In this document: piece after piece, positions 1 to 8,741 of the stretch
How the letters are laid out: each line of letters begins with the position of its first letter
How positions within the stretch are numbered: the first letter of the stretch is position 1
The notes under the pieces: model-generated
Seen by the model: only the letters and a program-made list of their open reading frames with translations
Told to the model about the DNA's origin: nothing
Databases searched by the model: none
NCBI GenBank assembly: GCA_017302015.1
Contig: JAFLEE010000012.1
Span: 25,118-89,117, forward strand
Reading direction: 5' to 3'
Source of the DNA: Spirochaetota bacterium
GTDB lineage: Bacteria > Spirochaetota > UBA12135 > COTS27 > JAFLEE01
DNA length: 64,000 nucleotides
Position numbers and translations under genes: made by a program

Positions 1-1022
1 GTCACCAGATGGGCGAGGCAGAGCGCGCGCACGCCGGGGCGCTTGGCGTAATACGTGAGCACCGGGGAGGAAACGCTCATGACGAGCGTGACCGAGGGCG
101 CCAGCCATTCGGCGGGGGTATAGCGGGAAACCGTGCGATCAAGGGGGATATCGCCGAGGAAGTCCACGATGGCGCCGGGATGCTCCTTGAAATGGAGGTG
201 GAAATCGCGCACGAAGGCCAAGAGGGCGCGGTAGGTGTTCTTGGCATAGTAGAGGTCGACGGCGGATTCCGACCCTTCCCCCAAGAACAGGGCGTCGAGG
301 CCCTCGGGCGCGACGAAGTCCTCCGGCGTCGGGGCCTCCGCGCAACCGCCGATCCCGGGAACGAGAATCACCCGATGGCGGCGGAAAAACCCGGGGCCCG
401 CGGAGGGGCTCTCGAAATGGTTGGTATCGATGAAGTCGACCTGAAACCCGTAGAAGGCGCCGTAGATCATCTTTTTCAGGAGCCGCTTCGGCGTGAGAGG
501 CAGCACGAAGGAACGTTCCGTGGCCCGGAAGGAACTGGAGAAATAGAGCCGCCGCCCCCGACGGAGGCGGGCGAGGAGGCTGAGTCCGGTGAGGTCGAGG
601 GCGGGGGTGATGAACAGGAGGTCAGAATCGGGCCCGATGCGGGCCTCCAATTCGCGGGCGGTCCGCGCGAGGGCGAAGCGGAAAGGGAAATAGAGTTTCA
701 CGAGGGCGAAGGCGAGGGAAAAAGGGTTTCGGATCTTGAAGAGGGCATCGAGGGTGTCGCGGAATTGGAAGGCGTGCTGTTCCCAACCCATGAGATCGCA
801 GAGTTTCCAAACATCGGGGTGGCGGCTGAAGGCCGCGGCTGGAATCCCCCGGTTGAGGAGGTGGACCAAGGGCTTCACCCCGAGGTAGGAGGGCACGAGG
901 ACCCAGATCTTTCGGCCGCGGCGGGCGAGTCCCTCGAGGGATTCCACGGGCCAGGGTCCCCGATCGAGGGATTGTTCCCGCATGAGTTGGTCGAAGAAGA
1001 AGGATTTTTCTGGATGGGCCAC
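1..1022 (-). CDS. Sialyltransferase-like glycosyltransferase, 3' end cut by window
   Basis: The minus strand is open without a stop from about 1072 to the window edge, so the C-terminus is missing and about 340 codons are visible. Three short motifs recall bacterial sialyltransferases (GT38/GT52/polysialyltransferase type): an acidic-glycine motif (LGEGSES, about residue 245), an HP motif (FKEHPG, about 278) and a serine-pair motif (MSVSSP, about 315). These families move a nonulosonic acid from a CMP donor to a surface acceptor. The gene diverges from a Wzz-like gene and lies beside neuB and neuA homologues, which fits that role. The start is uncertain: GTG at 1022 is used here, with ATG at 983 as the alternative; neither has a clear ribosome site. 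Family assignment rests on motif resemblance only. Confidence 0.5.
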   Translation of the reverse strand, partial: MAHPEKSFFFDQLMREQSLDRGPWPVESLEGLARRGRKIWVLVPSYLGVKPLVHLLNRGIPAAAFSRHPDVWKLCDLMGWEQHAFQFRDTLDALFKIRNPFSLAFALVKLYFPFRFALARTARELEARIGPDSDLLFITPALDLTGLSLLARLRRGRRLYFSSSFRATERSFVLPLTPKRLLKKMIYGAFYGFQVDFIDTNHFESPSAGPGFFRRHRVILVPGIGGCAEAPTPEDFVAPEGLDALFLGEGSESAVDLYYAKNTYRALLAFVRDFHLHFKEHPGAIVDFLGDIPLDRTVSRYTPAEWLAPSVTLVMSVSSPVLTYYAKRPGVRALCLAHLV

Positions 1023-1066
1023 GTGGGGAGCGCTGGGGATCCGGTGGCGATCCCCGAGGCGGCGGT

Positions 1067-1142
1067 ATGATAACCTGCGGCGCGGGGCCCGGCGAGGGGA
1101 CGCGCCGATTGCTTGGACAATTCGCACGTCCACCGTTATAAT
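1067..1142. promoter_or_regulatory. Divergent promoter region with leaderless plus-strand promoter
   Basis: On the plus strand TTGGAC (1113-1118) and TATAAT (1137-1142) are separated by 18 nt. The -10 box ends 7 nt before the ATG at 1150, so transcription should begin at or next to the start codon. On the minus strand a TATCAT box (1072-1067) could serve the sialyltransferase-like gene. Confidence 0.6.
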
Positions 1143-1149
1143 CCCGTCC

Positions 1150-2148
1150 ATGCAGCACACGGATGGATTGCGCGGGTCGGGCCTCGACTTGTTGGAACTC
1201 GCGCGCATCACCCTCGGGCAAAAGCGGGTCTTCCTCGTTTCCGCGCTCCTCGTTTTCCTGTTCGCCGCCGTCCTCTCCTTCATGAAGCCGCAGGAGGCAG
1301 TCGTCTCCCGCTCCTACCAATTCAAGATCCCCCAACCCCTCGACGCGGCCCAGGTCGCTGCCAAGACCGCGCAATTCCTGCGCTTCCCCCCCGGATGCCG
1401 ATCCCCGTCCGGCGGCGGGCTCTCCAAGGCCGAAGACCGCATCTCGGTCGATCTCGAGTATCGGATCACGGGCAACGGCCTCATCGACCCCGGCATCCCC
1501 TATTGGAAGGGCGAGGTGATCTCCAGTTTCCGCCGGGCCCTGCTCGTGGGCGCTTTTCAGAGCGATTTCGCCCAACTCTCCAACGTCGATGTCGCGTATT
1601 TCGAAACCCAACTCGAGGATCGAAGACGCGAACTCGCCGGCCTCGCGGCCTTGCGCGCCGAGAAGGGGAACCTCCCGGGCATCCCCTTGACCCAATTATC
1701 CGGCGATTTCGCCCTCATGCGGCGGTGGGTGGGGGTCGATGCCGTGATGAACGCGCTCGAGAAGGATCTCTTCGGCCTCCAATTCCAGCAGAACCGTTAT
1801 GTACACGCGAAAGAGAAGTTGCGGGCCTGGGACCCCCTCCTCGCCGAATTGGAACGAGTCCCCAGCGCTGACAAGGCCCGGTGGCTGGCCATCGCTGCGG
1901 GCATCCCGAATGTGGAATGGCGCCGCCTGGCCCAGGAGCGCATCGAGCACTACACCTCCAGCATCGCCGACCTCCTCTTCGTGTCCGAGACCGTGAAGAT
2001 CGAGGCCAAATCCATCCCCCTTTGGAGGCGCCTCTTGGTTTCTGCCTTGGTGGCCGTCTGTTTCGGCCTCCTGGCCGCCTTCCTGGTTGGCTTCCTCCCC
2101 ACGGCACGGGCTGATTTGGGCGTTCGGCTGCCCGCGAAGTCCCCTTGA
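1150..2148 (+). CDS. Wzz/chain-length-determinant-like membrane protein
   Basis: This 332-residue protein has one membrane helix near each end (about residues 27-45 and 295-318), with a long hydrophilic, partly helical middle that would face the periplasm. That topology is typical of polysaccharide co-polymerases (Wzz, the LPS chain-length family), which set polymer length during Wzy-dependent export. The sequence is divergent: I see no clear proline-rich motif beside the second helix. ATG 1150 is chosen because a strong promoter ends 7 nt upstream and because the frame further upstream shows no protein-like sequence. Its position at the head of a glycan locus supports the call. Confidence 0.55.
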   Translation: MQHTDGLRGSGLDLLELARITLGQKRVFLVSALLVFLFAAVLSFMKPQEAVVSRSYQFKIPQPLDAAQVAAKTAQFLRFPPGCRSPSGGGLSKAEDRISVDLEYRITGNGLIDPGIPYWKGEVISSFRRALLVGAFQSDFAQLSNVDVAYFETQLEDRRRELAGLAALRAEKGNLPGIPLTQLSGDFALMRRWVGVDAVMNALEKDLFGLQFQQNRYVHAKEKLRAWDPLLAELERVPSADKARWLAIAAGIPNVEWRRLAQERIEHYTSSIADLLFVSETVKIEAKSIPLWRRLLVSALVAVCFGLLAAFLVGFLPTARADLGVRLPAKSP

Positions 2149-2194
2149 CCCCGTCCGAATTTAAAACTATTCTTACCCCTCCCAAATCCGCCCC

Positions 2195-2217
2195 GTCACC
2201 GGGCCGACGCCCGTGAC
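2195..2217 (+). other. Hairpin in the wzz-neuB gap
   Basis: The arms GTCACCGGGC and GCCCGTGAC form a stem between the Wzz-like gene and neuB, followed by the ribosome site CAGGAG of neuB. No T-run follows, so it may be a processing site or weak attenuator. Confidence 0.35.
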
Positions 2218-2234
2218 CCCCTTCAGGAGCCATC

Positions 2235-3074
2235 ATGTCCGTCATCGTCATCGCCGAAATCGGCATCAACCATAACGGCGACCTCGACACCGCCAAGAAA
2301 CTCATCGATGGCGCCGCCATGGCCGGCTGCGACGCGGTGAAGTTCCAGAAGCGCACCCTCGACGTCGTCTACACGAAGGCCGAACTCGACAAGCCCCGCG
2401 AATCCCCCTGGGGCACCACCAACCGCGAACAGAAGGCCGGGCTCGAGTTCTCCGTGGACCAATACAAGGTGATCGACGCCTATTGCAAATCCAAGGGCAT
2501 CGATTGGCTCTTCTCCGCCTGGGACATCGAAAGCCAACGCGTGATGCGCCCCTTCAACTGCAAATACAATAAGGTCGCCTCGGCGATGCTCGGGAACGTC
2601 GAGTTCCTGAAGGAAGTCGCCGGCGAGAAGAAGTACACGTTCGTCTCCACGGGCATGTCCACCGTCGCCGAACTCGACGCGGTCGTCGACCTCTTCAAGA
2701 AATCCGGTTGCCCCTTCGAACTCATGCATTGCAACTCGACCTACCCCATGAAGAATGAAGAGGCCAACCTCTCCGTCATGGCGACCCTGCGCGAGCGCTA
2801 CAAGTGCAAGGTCGGCTATAGCGGGCATGAAACGGGCCGCATCGTCTCCTTCGCGGCGGTGGCCCTCGGGGCGACGTCGCTCGAGCGGCACATCACCCTC
2901 GACAAGACCATGTACGGCAGCGACCAGGCCGCCTCCATCGAGATCGACGACCTCATCCGGCTGGTCCGCGAACTGCGCATGATCCCGGGCATCCTGGGTT
3001 CCCCCGAGAAGACGATTTATCCGAAGGAAGCCGAATCCCGGAAGAAATTGCGCTATTACGACGCCGCGAAGTGA
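2235..3074 (+). CDS. neuB: NeuB-family nonulosonate/sialic acid synthase, barrel only
   Basis: The family condenses phosphoenolpyruvate with an N-acyl hexosamine to make a nine-carbon nonulosonic acid. Recognisable motifs are IAEIGINHNG near the N-terminus, VKFQKR, MHCNSTYP, GYSGHETG with the first metal-binding His, and ERHITLD with the second. At 279 residues it covers only the TIM barrel. The C-terminal SAF (antifreeze-like) domain of classical NeuB (about 350 residues), which contributes an arginine to the neighbouring active site, is absent. The usual PDH segment after the second His reads SDQAAS. The start has a good CAGGAG ribosome site. The gene overlaps the phosphatase gene by GTGA. 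Substrate is unknown. Confidence 0.85.
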   Translation: MSVIVIAEIGINHNGDLDTAKKLIDGAAMAGCDAVKFQKRTLDVVYTKAELDKPRESPWGTTNREQKAGLEFSVDQYKVIDAYCKSKGIDWLFSAWDIESQRVMRPFNCKYNKVASAMLGNVEFLKEVAGEKKYTFVSTGMSTVAELDAVVDLFKKSGCPFELMHCNSTYPMKNEEANLSVMATLRERYKCKVGYSGHETGRIVSFAAVALGATSLERHITLDKTMYGSDQAASIEIDDLIRLVRELRMIPGILGSPEKTIYPKEAESRKKLRYYDAAK

Positions 3075-3589
3075 TTTTTAACCGGCTTCGCCCCGGACGC
3101 GCACGCCTGCGGCGGGTGCGCCTCATCGCCTTCGACCTCGATGGCGTGTTCACCGACGGGGGGGTCTGGTTCGGCCCCGGCGGGGGCGAGTGGAAGCGCC
3201 TCGGCTATCGCGACCTCGACGGCTATTTCGCACTCCGGCGGGCGGGGTGGAGAACCGCGGTGATCACCGGGGAGAAAGGCGAATTGCCGGAGCGTTTCCT
3301 CGCGCGTTTGAACCCCGATCATGCGCGGCAAGGATGCAAGGCCAAACTCGCCGCCCTCGATGAGATGCTCCTCGCCGAAGGGATCACCCGGGAACAGGTG
3401 GCGTATGTCGGCGATAGCACCCACGACCTGGAGGTCTTGCGCGCCGTGGGTCTGGGGATCGCCCCGGCCGACGCCCACCCGCGCGCACGGGCGGCGGCCC
3501 GTTGGGTGCTGGGGCATCGCGGCGGCTACGATGCGGTGGGTGAATTGGCCGAGGCCTTTTTGAAAGTTGCCCCGGGCGGGCAAGCGTAG
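3071..3589 (+). CDS. KdsC-like HAD phosphatase (nonulosonate 9-phosphate type)
   Basis: This 172-residue HAD-superfamily enzyme carries the nucleophile motif DLDGVFTDG (about residue 23), VITGEKG (motif II), the conserved Lys segment and the metal motif GDSTHDLEVL (about 117). This is the cap-less KdsC class, which dephosphorylates 3-deoxy-octulosonate 8-phosphate; close relatives act on KDN 9-phosphate. Translation starts at a GTG overlapping the neuB stop (GTGA), indicating translational coupling. Next to a NeuB homologue it probably removes phosphate from the NeuB product, implying a phosphorylated hexose substrate. Confidence 0.8.
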   Translation: MIFNRLRPGRARLRRVRLIAFDLDGVFTDGGVWFGPGGGEWKRLGYRDLDGYFALRRAGWRTAVITGEKGELPERFLARLNPDHARQGCKAKLAALDEMLLAEGITREQVAYVGDSTHDLEVLRAVGLGIAPADAHPRARAAARWVLGHRGGYDAVGELAEAFLKVAPGGQA

Positions 3590-3596
3590 GGCGGAC

Positions 3597-4427
3597 ATGG
3601 CGAAATGGAAACTTGGCGTGATGCAGGGCCGGCTGCTCCCGAAATACCGGGGACGGTTCCAAGCCCATCCGGTGGGCTATTGGGAGGATGAGTTCCCCTT
3701 GGCCGCCGCCTGCGGCCTTTCGCTCATCGAGTTCATCCTCGATTATCACGACGCCGACAAGAACCCTCTGCTCGAAGCGGGCGGGGTCGGGCGCATCCGC
3801 AAGGCCAGTGCCGCGACGGGGGTCGGGGTCGAAACCGTCTGCGCCGACTACTTCATGGAGGCGCCGCTGCACCACGCCGATCCCGGCGTCCGTCGCGAGA
3901 GCGCCGCGGTGTTCCGCCGGCTCTTGGACACGGCGGGCGAGCTCGGCGTGGGGAACCTCGTGCTCCCCTGTGTCGACCAGTCCAGCCTCGGCGGAACCGA
4001 GGCCGCGGATCGCCTCGTCGAATCCTTGGCGCCGCTTTTGCCCCTGGCCGCGGAGAAGGGGGTGTTTATTTCCTTCGAAACCGATCTGGCGCCCGCGCCC
4101 TTCGCCGCGCTCCTGGCCAGGATCGATCATCCCGCCGCCCGCGTCAATTGGGATACCGGCAATAGCGCGAGCCTCGGCTACGATGCCCGCGAGGAATGGC
4201 GGGCCTATGGGCCCCTCATTTCGGACGTGCACCTGAAAGACAGGGTGCGCGGCGGCGGTTCCATCCTCCTCGGCGACGGGGCCGTGGATTGGGAGGCGTG
4301 CCGCACCCTGCTTAAGGACTATGCGGGTCCCGTCATCCTCCAAGCCTGGCGCGATGACGAGGGCCTCGGCGTCTTCAAGCGGCAACTCGCCTGGGTGCGG
4401 GGGAAATTCGGCGGGATCGTGCCATGA
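3597..4427 (+). CDS. Xylose-isomerase-like TIM-barrel sugar isomerase/epimerase
   Basis: This 276-residue protein resembles the AP-endonuclease-2/sugar phosphate isomerase family. Visible features are a KLGVMQGRL start, the strand-end ETDLAPAPF, NWDTGNSASLG (an Asn/Asp metal-ligand region) and DVHLKDR, where His binds metal in relatives. ATG 3597 is preferred over an upstream frame extension because the extension overlaps the phosphatase gene. The last 4 nt overlap the SDR gene (ATGA). It may supply the ketose or epimerised precursor for the NeuB-type enzyme, but its substrate cannot be read from sequence. Confidence 0.75.
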   Translation: MAKWKLGVMQGRLLPKYRGRFQAHPVGYWEDEFPLAAACGLSLIEFILDYHDADKNPLLEAGGVGRIRKASAATGVGVETVCADYFMEAPLHHADPGVRRESAAVFRRLLDTAGELGVGNLVLPCVDQSSLGGTEAADRLVESLAPLLPLAAEKGVFISFETDLAPAPFAALLARIDHPAARVNWDTGNSASLGYDAREEWRAYGPLISDVHLKDRVRGGGSILLGDGAVDWEACRTLLKDYAGPVILQAWRDDEGLGVFKRQLAWVRGKFGGIVP

Positions 4428-5197
4428 ACCTGGGCCTGGAAAACCGTTGCTTCCTCGTGGCCGGGGCCTCCCGCGGCATCGGGCACGGTATCGCCGGGGC
4501 GCTGCTCGCCGAAGGCGCCCGAGTTTGCCTGACCGGCCGGGATGGCGAATCCCTCGGGCGCGCCCAGGCAACCTTCGCGGCGCTCCATGGGGATCGGGTG
4601 TGCGCGGAGCGCTGTGATTTCACCGATCCGTCCTCGCTTCGAGCCCTCATCGAAAAGGTCGGATCCCGCTGGCCGAAGCTCGACGGGTTCATTTGGAACG
4701 CAGGCAGCGGTCGAAGCGTGCCCGATGCCATCCCCCCCGCCGACCATTGGGCCAAGGTCCAACGCCATAATTTCGACGCGGCCGTGGAGGCCGCCCGTGC
4801 TTTCCTTCCCCTGCTCGTCTCGGCCCGGGGAACCCTCCTGTTCATCGCGAGCATCGCAGGCCTCGAGGCCTTCGGCGCCCCGGTGGACTACAGCACGGCC
4901 AAGGCCGCCCTCATCGCCTTCTCAAAAAATCTTTCGCGCAAGCTGGGGTCGCAGGGCGTGCGCGTCAATACCCTGGCTCCGGGCAACGTCGCGTTCCCCG
5001 GCGGCGATTGGGACCGAAAGCGCGCCGAGGATCCCGCCAAGGTCGAGGCGATGCTCAAAGCCTCCGTGCCCCTGGGGCGCTTCGGCACGCCCGAGGAGAT
5101 CGGCGCCGCCGCGGCCTTCCTGGTCTCGCCCCGGGCCGACTTCATCACCGGCGCGTGCCTGGTGGTGGATGGCGGGCAAACTGTGGGCCTCTTCTAA
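4424..5197 (+). CDS. Classical SDR-family oxidoreductase
   Basis: This 257-residue protein has the NAD(P)-binding motif GASRGIG (about residue 15), the NAG motif (NAGSG, about 91), a catalytic Ser in IASIAG, YSTAK with the catalytic Tyr/Lys (about 150), and a C-terminal VVDGGQ that is common in FabG-like enzymes. Its start codon overlaps the stop of the isomerase gene. It probably oxidises or reduces a sugar hydroxyl within the operon's pathway; substrate unknown. Confidence 0.8.
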   Translation: MNLGLENRCFLVAGASRGIGHGIAGALLAEGARVCLTGRDGESLGRAQATFAALHGDRVCAERCDFTDPSSLRALIEKVGSRWPKLDGFIWNAGSGRSVPDAIPPADHWAKVQRHNFDAAVEAARAFLPLLVSARGTLLFIASIAGLEAFGAPVDYSTAKAALIAFSKNLSRKLGSQGVRVNTLAPGNVAFPGGDWDRKRAEDPAKVEAMLKASVPLGRFGTPEEIGAAAAFLVSPRADFITGACLVVDGGQTVGLF

Positions 5198-5215
5198 CCG
5201 CGTCTCGGGGGTCCC

Positions 5216-5671
5216 ATGGAAGAACATCGCCTCATCGGCTTCCGCCATATCGGCATCATCGTCAACAAGATGGAAGAATCCATCCGGTTCTACCGCGACC
5301 TCCTCGGGTTCACGGTGGCGCAGGACTGGACGGAGGACAGCGCATACCTCAACACCGTGCTCGGGACGACGGGCGAGCGCGTGCGCATGGCGAAACTGCG
5401 GGGCCCCGATGGCATCCTCGTCGAACTCCTGCGCTACGAGAAGAACCGGTCGGGCGAATTGGATCTCCCCTTCTGGCACGCCGGGGTCTGCCACATGGCC
5501 CTCACGGTCGCCGACGTGGGCGCGACCTGGAAGAAACTGAGCGCCGCCGGGGTGCCCTTCGTCAGCCCGCCCCAAGAGAGCACCGAAGGAACGGCCAAGG
5601 TCTGCTTCTGCACCGACCCCAACGGCATCCGCGTCGAACTCGTCGAGATCAAGGCGGCCGCCCCTCGCTGA
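5216..5671 (+). CDS. Glyoxalase/VOC-superfamily protein
   Basis: This 151-residue protein has two beta-alpha-beta-beta-beta modules typical of the vicinal oxygen chelate fold. The first begins GFRHIGIIVNKMEESIRFYR with the potential metal-binding His, the second WHAGVCHMALTVADV, and a Glu lies in IRVELVEI near the end. Such proteins act as lyases, epimerases or dioxygenases. Location inside a nonulosonate-type operon suggests an epimerase-like step, which would be unusual, but this is inference. Confidence 0.7.
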   Translation: MEEHRLIGFRHIGIIVNKMEESIRFYRDLLGFTVAQDWTEDSAYLNTVLGTTGERVRMAKLRGPDGILVELLRYEKNRSGELDLPFWHAGVCHMALTVADVGATWKKLSAAGVPFVSPPQESTEGTAKVCFCTDPNGIRVELVEIKAAAPR

Positions 5672-5680
5672 TGCGATAAT
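5672..5680 (+). promoter_or_regulatory. Extended -10 element before neuA
   Basis: TGcGATAAT ends 8 nt before the neuA ATG. There is no good -35, but the TGn extension can compensate. A leaderless internal transcript of neuA is possible. Confidence 0.4.
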
Positions 5681-5688
5681 TTCGCACC

Positions 5689-6432
5689 ATGCCGAACATC
5701 GTCGCCATCATCCCCGCCCGGGGCGGCTCCAAAGGCGTCCCCGGGAAGAACATCAAACCCCTCGCGGGGCATCCCCTCATCGCCTGGTCCATCGCGGCGG
5801 CGAAACTCTCCAAGCGCGTGGAGGGGCTGGTCATCACCACCGACAGCGAGGAGATCGCCGAGGTCTGCCGCCGATACGGCGAAGAAGTCCCCTTTCTGCG
5901 GCCCGCGGCCTATGCCGGGGATAAGTCCACCGACCGCGATTTCATGATCCACGCCCTCGACTGGTGGCAGGCCAACCGCGGTCCCGTTCCGGAGTATTGG
6001 GTGCACCTGCGGTCCACGACCCCCCTGCGCGACCCGGCCCACCTCGACGAGGCGATCGAGGCCATCACCGCCGCTCCCGGGGCGACCTGCCTCCGTTCCG
6101 CCCATCCCGCCCCCGAATCCCCCTTCAAGTGGTTCCGCAAGACGGAAGACGGGCAATTCACCGGGCTGGATCCGAACGAGACCCGGCCCGATGCCACCAA
6201 CCTGCCGCGGCAGGCTTTCCCCGATGTGTTTATCCCCGACGGGTACGTCGATGTGCTGCGGGCGAGTTTCATCCGCTCCGGGCAGATGATCCACGGGCCC
6301 AAGATCCGCGCCTGGGTGTCCCCGGTGAGCGTGGAGGTGGATCGCCCCGAAGATTTCGAGCGCCTCGAGTTCCTCGCCCAACGCCAACGGCCCGTGCTGC
6401 TCGACTGGCTCGACCGCAACCGCCGGGCGTGA
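5689..6432 (+). CDS. neuA: CMP-N-acylneuraminate (nonulosonate) cytidylyltransferase
   Basis: The enzyme activates a nonulosonic acid with CTP to give the CMP-sugar donor. The N-terminus IIPARGGSKGVPGKN is the family's nucleotide-binding loop, followed by TTDSEEI, LRSTTPLRDP (substrate and CTP contacts) and the late VEVDRPEDF aspartates. At 247 residues it matches the usual 220-250 for stand-alone NeuA/LegF/PseF. It follows neuB, a phosphatase and isomerase genes, and would feed the sialyltransferase-like protein at the window start. Which nonulosonate is used cannot be told. Confidence 0.88.
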   Translation: MPNIVAIIPARGGSKGVPGKNIKPLAGHPLIAWSIAAAKLSKRVEGLVITTDSEEIAEVCRRYGEEVPFLRPAAYAGDKSTDRDFMIHALDWWQANRGPVPEYWVHLRSTTPLRDPAHLDEAIEAITAAPGATCLRSAHPAPESPFKWFRKTEDGQFTGLDPNETRPDATNLPRQAFPDVFIPDGYVDVLRASFIRSGQMIHGPKIRAWVSPVSVEVDRPEDFERLEFLAQRQRPVLLDWLDRNRRA

Positions 6433-6488
6433 TGCGGGCCGCCCCGCGACCCGACCGTCCGACCCCACCGTCCCCCTAGGAGGCTCCC

Positions 6489-7874
6489 ATGTCCGGTTTC
6501 CGATTCAATCTCACCCCGCGGGACGTCGCCCCGGTCTCCACCAAGCACCGACGCATCAAAACCAAGATCCCCGTCCCCCAGAGCCTCCCGATCCTCGCCC
6601 GCGTCGAGGAACTCGAGAGCACCTCCATGCACGGCGCCCTGCCGGTGCTTTGGGACCGCGCCGAGGGGCACAACGTCTACGACGCTTGGGGAAATAAATG
6701 GCTCGACTTCACGAGCACCATCTTCGTGACGAACGCGGGCCACGGGAACAAGCGCATCCGAAAGGCGATGAAGAAGGTCATCGACAAGCCCCTGCTCCAC
6801 ACCTACATGTACGTGTCCCGGGAGCGGGCGGATTACCTCGAATACCTGATCGCCAAGACGCCGGCGCACCTCGACAAGGCCTTCATGCTCTCGGCCGGCA
6901 CGGAGGCCACCGAGTGCGCGCTGAAGCTCATGCGAATGAACGGATGGAAAACCGGTAAGAAACGCCCGGGCATCCTGGCGTTCGAGGGCAATTGGCACGG
7001 GCGCACCCTGGGCGCCCAGATGATGGGGTGGAACCCGGCGCAGAAGGAGTGGATCGGCTACCAGGATCCTAACATCCACCATCTCCCCTTCCCGTACCCC
7101 TGGCGCGAAGAGGCCATGAAGGATCCCCGCAAGTATTTCCGCGAGGCCATCGCCAAACTCTGCGCCGAGAAGAACCTCGACCCGAAGCAAGACCTCTGCG
7201 GCGTGATGATGGAGACCTGGCAGGGCTGGTGCGCGGCGATGTACCCGCCCGCCTTCGCCCAGGAAGTCGAGGCCTTCTGCCGCGAGAACGGCCTGCTCCT
7301 GGCCTTCGACGAGATGCAATCGGGCTTCGGCCGCACCGGAAAACTCTTCGGCTATATGCATTACGGCGTGGAGCCCGACCTGCTGTGCTGCGGAAAGGGC
7401 GCCGCCTCCAGCGTGCCGTTGTCGTTGGTGCTCGGGCGCAAGGCCATCATGGACCTCCCGGAGATCGGCAGCATGAGTTCCACCCACTCCGCCAATCCCC
7501 TCGTCTGTGCGGCCGGGAAGGCGAACCTCCAGGCCATCCTCGAGGATGGCCTCATGGCCAATGCGGAGCGTCTTGGGCCCGTCTTCCAGGCCGAATTGGA
7601 GAAGATCCGCGCGGCGCACCCGAAGCATGTCAGCCGCATCATCGGGGTCGGCCTGGTGGCGGCGATCATCTTCCGCGATCCGGCCGACCAAGCCCTTGCA
7701 TGGCTCGGCGACCGCGCCAGCGAACTTTCGATGGAGCGCGGGCTCCTCGTCGTGCACACGGGGCGCGAAAGCATCAAGATCGCCCCCCCCCTCTCGATCA
7801 CCGAAGACGCCCTGCGCGAGGGCTGCGCGGTGCTCGCTTCCTCGGTAGCCGACGCCATCCGGGAACGCGGCTAG
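6489..7874 (+). CDS. Class III PLP aminotransferase
   Basis: This 461-residue fold-type I aminotransferase has the class III hallmarks: SAGTEATECALK for phosphate binding, NWHGRTLGAQ, the cofactor-binding LLAFDEMQSGFGRTG (about residue 275), and CCGKGAASSVPLS carrying the Schiff-base lysine (about 303). The ribosome site AGGAGG is strong. Class III enzymes usually act on omega-amino acids or aminosugar precursors. Here, between neuA and a PtmA-like dehydrogenase, an amino-sugar role is likely. Confidence 0.8.
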   Translation: MSGFRFNLTPRDVAPVSTKHRRIKTKIPVPQSLPILARVEELESTSMHGALPVLWDRAEGHNVYDAWGNKWLDFTSTIFVTNAGHGNKRIRKAMKKVIDKPLLHTYMYVSRERADYLEYLIAKTPAHLDKAFMLSAGTEATECALKLMRMNGWKTGKKRPGILAFEGNWHGRTLGAQMMGWNPAQKEWIGYQDPNIHHLPFPYPWREEAMKDPRKYFREAIAKLCAEKNLDPKQDLCGVMMETWQGWCAAMYPPAFAQEVEAFCRENGLLLAFDEMQSGFGRTGKLFGYMHYGVEPDLLCCGKGAASSVPLSLVLGRKAIMDLPEIGSMSSTHSANPLVCAAGKANLQAILEDGLMANAERLGPVFQAELEKIRAAHPKHVSRIIGVGLVAAIIFRDPADQALAWLGDRASELSMERGLLVVHTGRESIKIAPPLSITEDALREGCAVLASSVADAIRERG

Positions 7875-7898
7875 CCCCGGCAGGCGCCGACCGACCCC

Positions 7899-8741
7899 AT
7901 GGGCAAGATCGAACCCCTCCCCCAAGTGTTTTCGCTCTCCGGGCGCGGCGCCGTGATCACCGGCGGAGCGGGCCTCCTCGGCCGGGAGCACGCCGCGGCG
8001 CTCCTGGAAGCGGGGGCACGGGTGGCGCTCCTCGACATCTCCATCGAAGCCCTGGCGAAGGCGTCCGCGGGCTTCCCCGAGGAGGAGCGCGCACGCGTGG
8101 CCACGATCGCCTGCGACATCACCCGGGAGGAAGCGGTCTCGAAAGCGCTCGCGGAACTCGCGGGCGCTTGGGGGGAGGCGCCCCATATCCTCGTCAATAA
8201 CGCCGCCATCGACCCGAAATTCGAGAAGGACAGCACCGTCAACCGCTCGCGCCTGGAGCATTTTCCGCTGGAGCAGTGGAACCGCGAGTTGGCCGTTGGC
8301 CTCACGGGCTCCATGGTCTGCGCGAAGGTCTTCGGGTCGGCGATGGCCGCCGCGGGGCGCGGCGTCATCCTCAATATCGCCTCCGACCTCGGCCTCATCG
8401 CGCCGGACCAGAGGCTCTACCGGAAAGAAGGGCTCCCCGAGGGGATGCAGAGCGTGAAGCCCGTGACGTATTCGGTGATCAAACACGGCCTCATCGGCCT
8501 CACGCGCTACCTGGCGACCTATTGGCCGGAACGGGGGGTGCGGTGCAATGCCTTCGCGCCGGGGGGCGTTTTCAATAACCACGCCGACCCGTTCCTGGCG
8601 AACCTCACGCGCCTCATCCCGATGGGCCGCATGGCCCGCCTCGGGGAATACCGGGGGGCCGTACTCTTCCTTTGCAGCGACGCATCCAGTTATATGAACG
8701 GCGCGGTCCTCGCGATGGACGGCGGAAGGAGCACTTGGTGA
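7899..8741 (+). CDS. PtmA-like SDR oxidoreductase
   Basis: This 280-residue SDR has GGAGLLG as the cofactor loop (about residue 22), NNAA (about 102), a catalytic Ser in NIASDLG, and YSVIKHG as the Tyr/Lys pair (about 191), ending in MDGGRSTW. The segment with DQRLY, the long loop before the catalytic Tyr and ATYW/APGGVFN resembles PtmA of flagellin-modification loci that make legionaminic-acid-type sugars. That resemblance is from memory. The stop overlaps the GTG start of the next gene (GTGA). Confidence 0.75.
   Translation: MGKIEPLPQVFSLSGRGAVITGGAGLLGREHAAALLEAGARVALLDISIEALAKASAGFPEEERARVATIACDITREEAVSKALAELAGAWGEAPHILVNNAAIDPKFEKDSTVNRSRLEHFPLEQWNRELAVGLTGSMVCAKVFGSAMAAAGRGVILNIASDLGLIAPDQRLYRKEGLPEGMQSVKPVTYSVIKHGLIGLTRYLATYWPERGVRCNAFAPGGVFNNHADPFLANLTRLIPMGRMARLGEYRGAVLFLCSDASSYMNGAVLAMDGGRSTW

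Noticed and set aside
9..1070. Plus-strand open frame of 353 codons at the window start
   Set aside because: Its translation is Gly/Glu-rich and low in complexity, while the minus strand in this region reads as a normal protein with family-like motifs.
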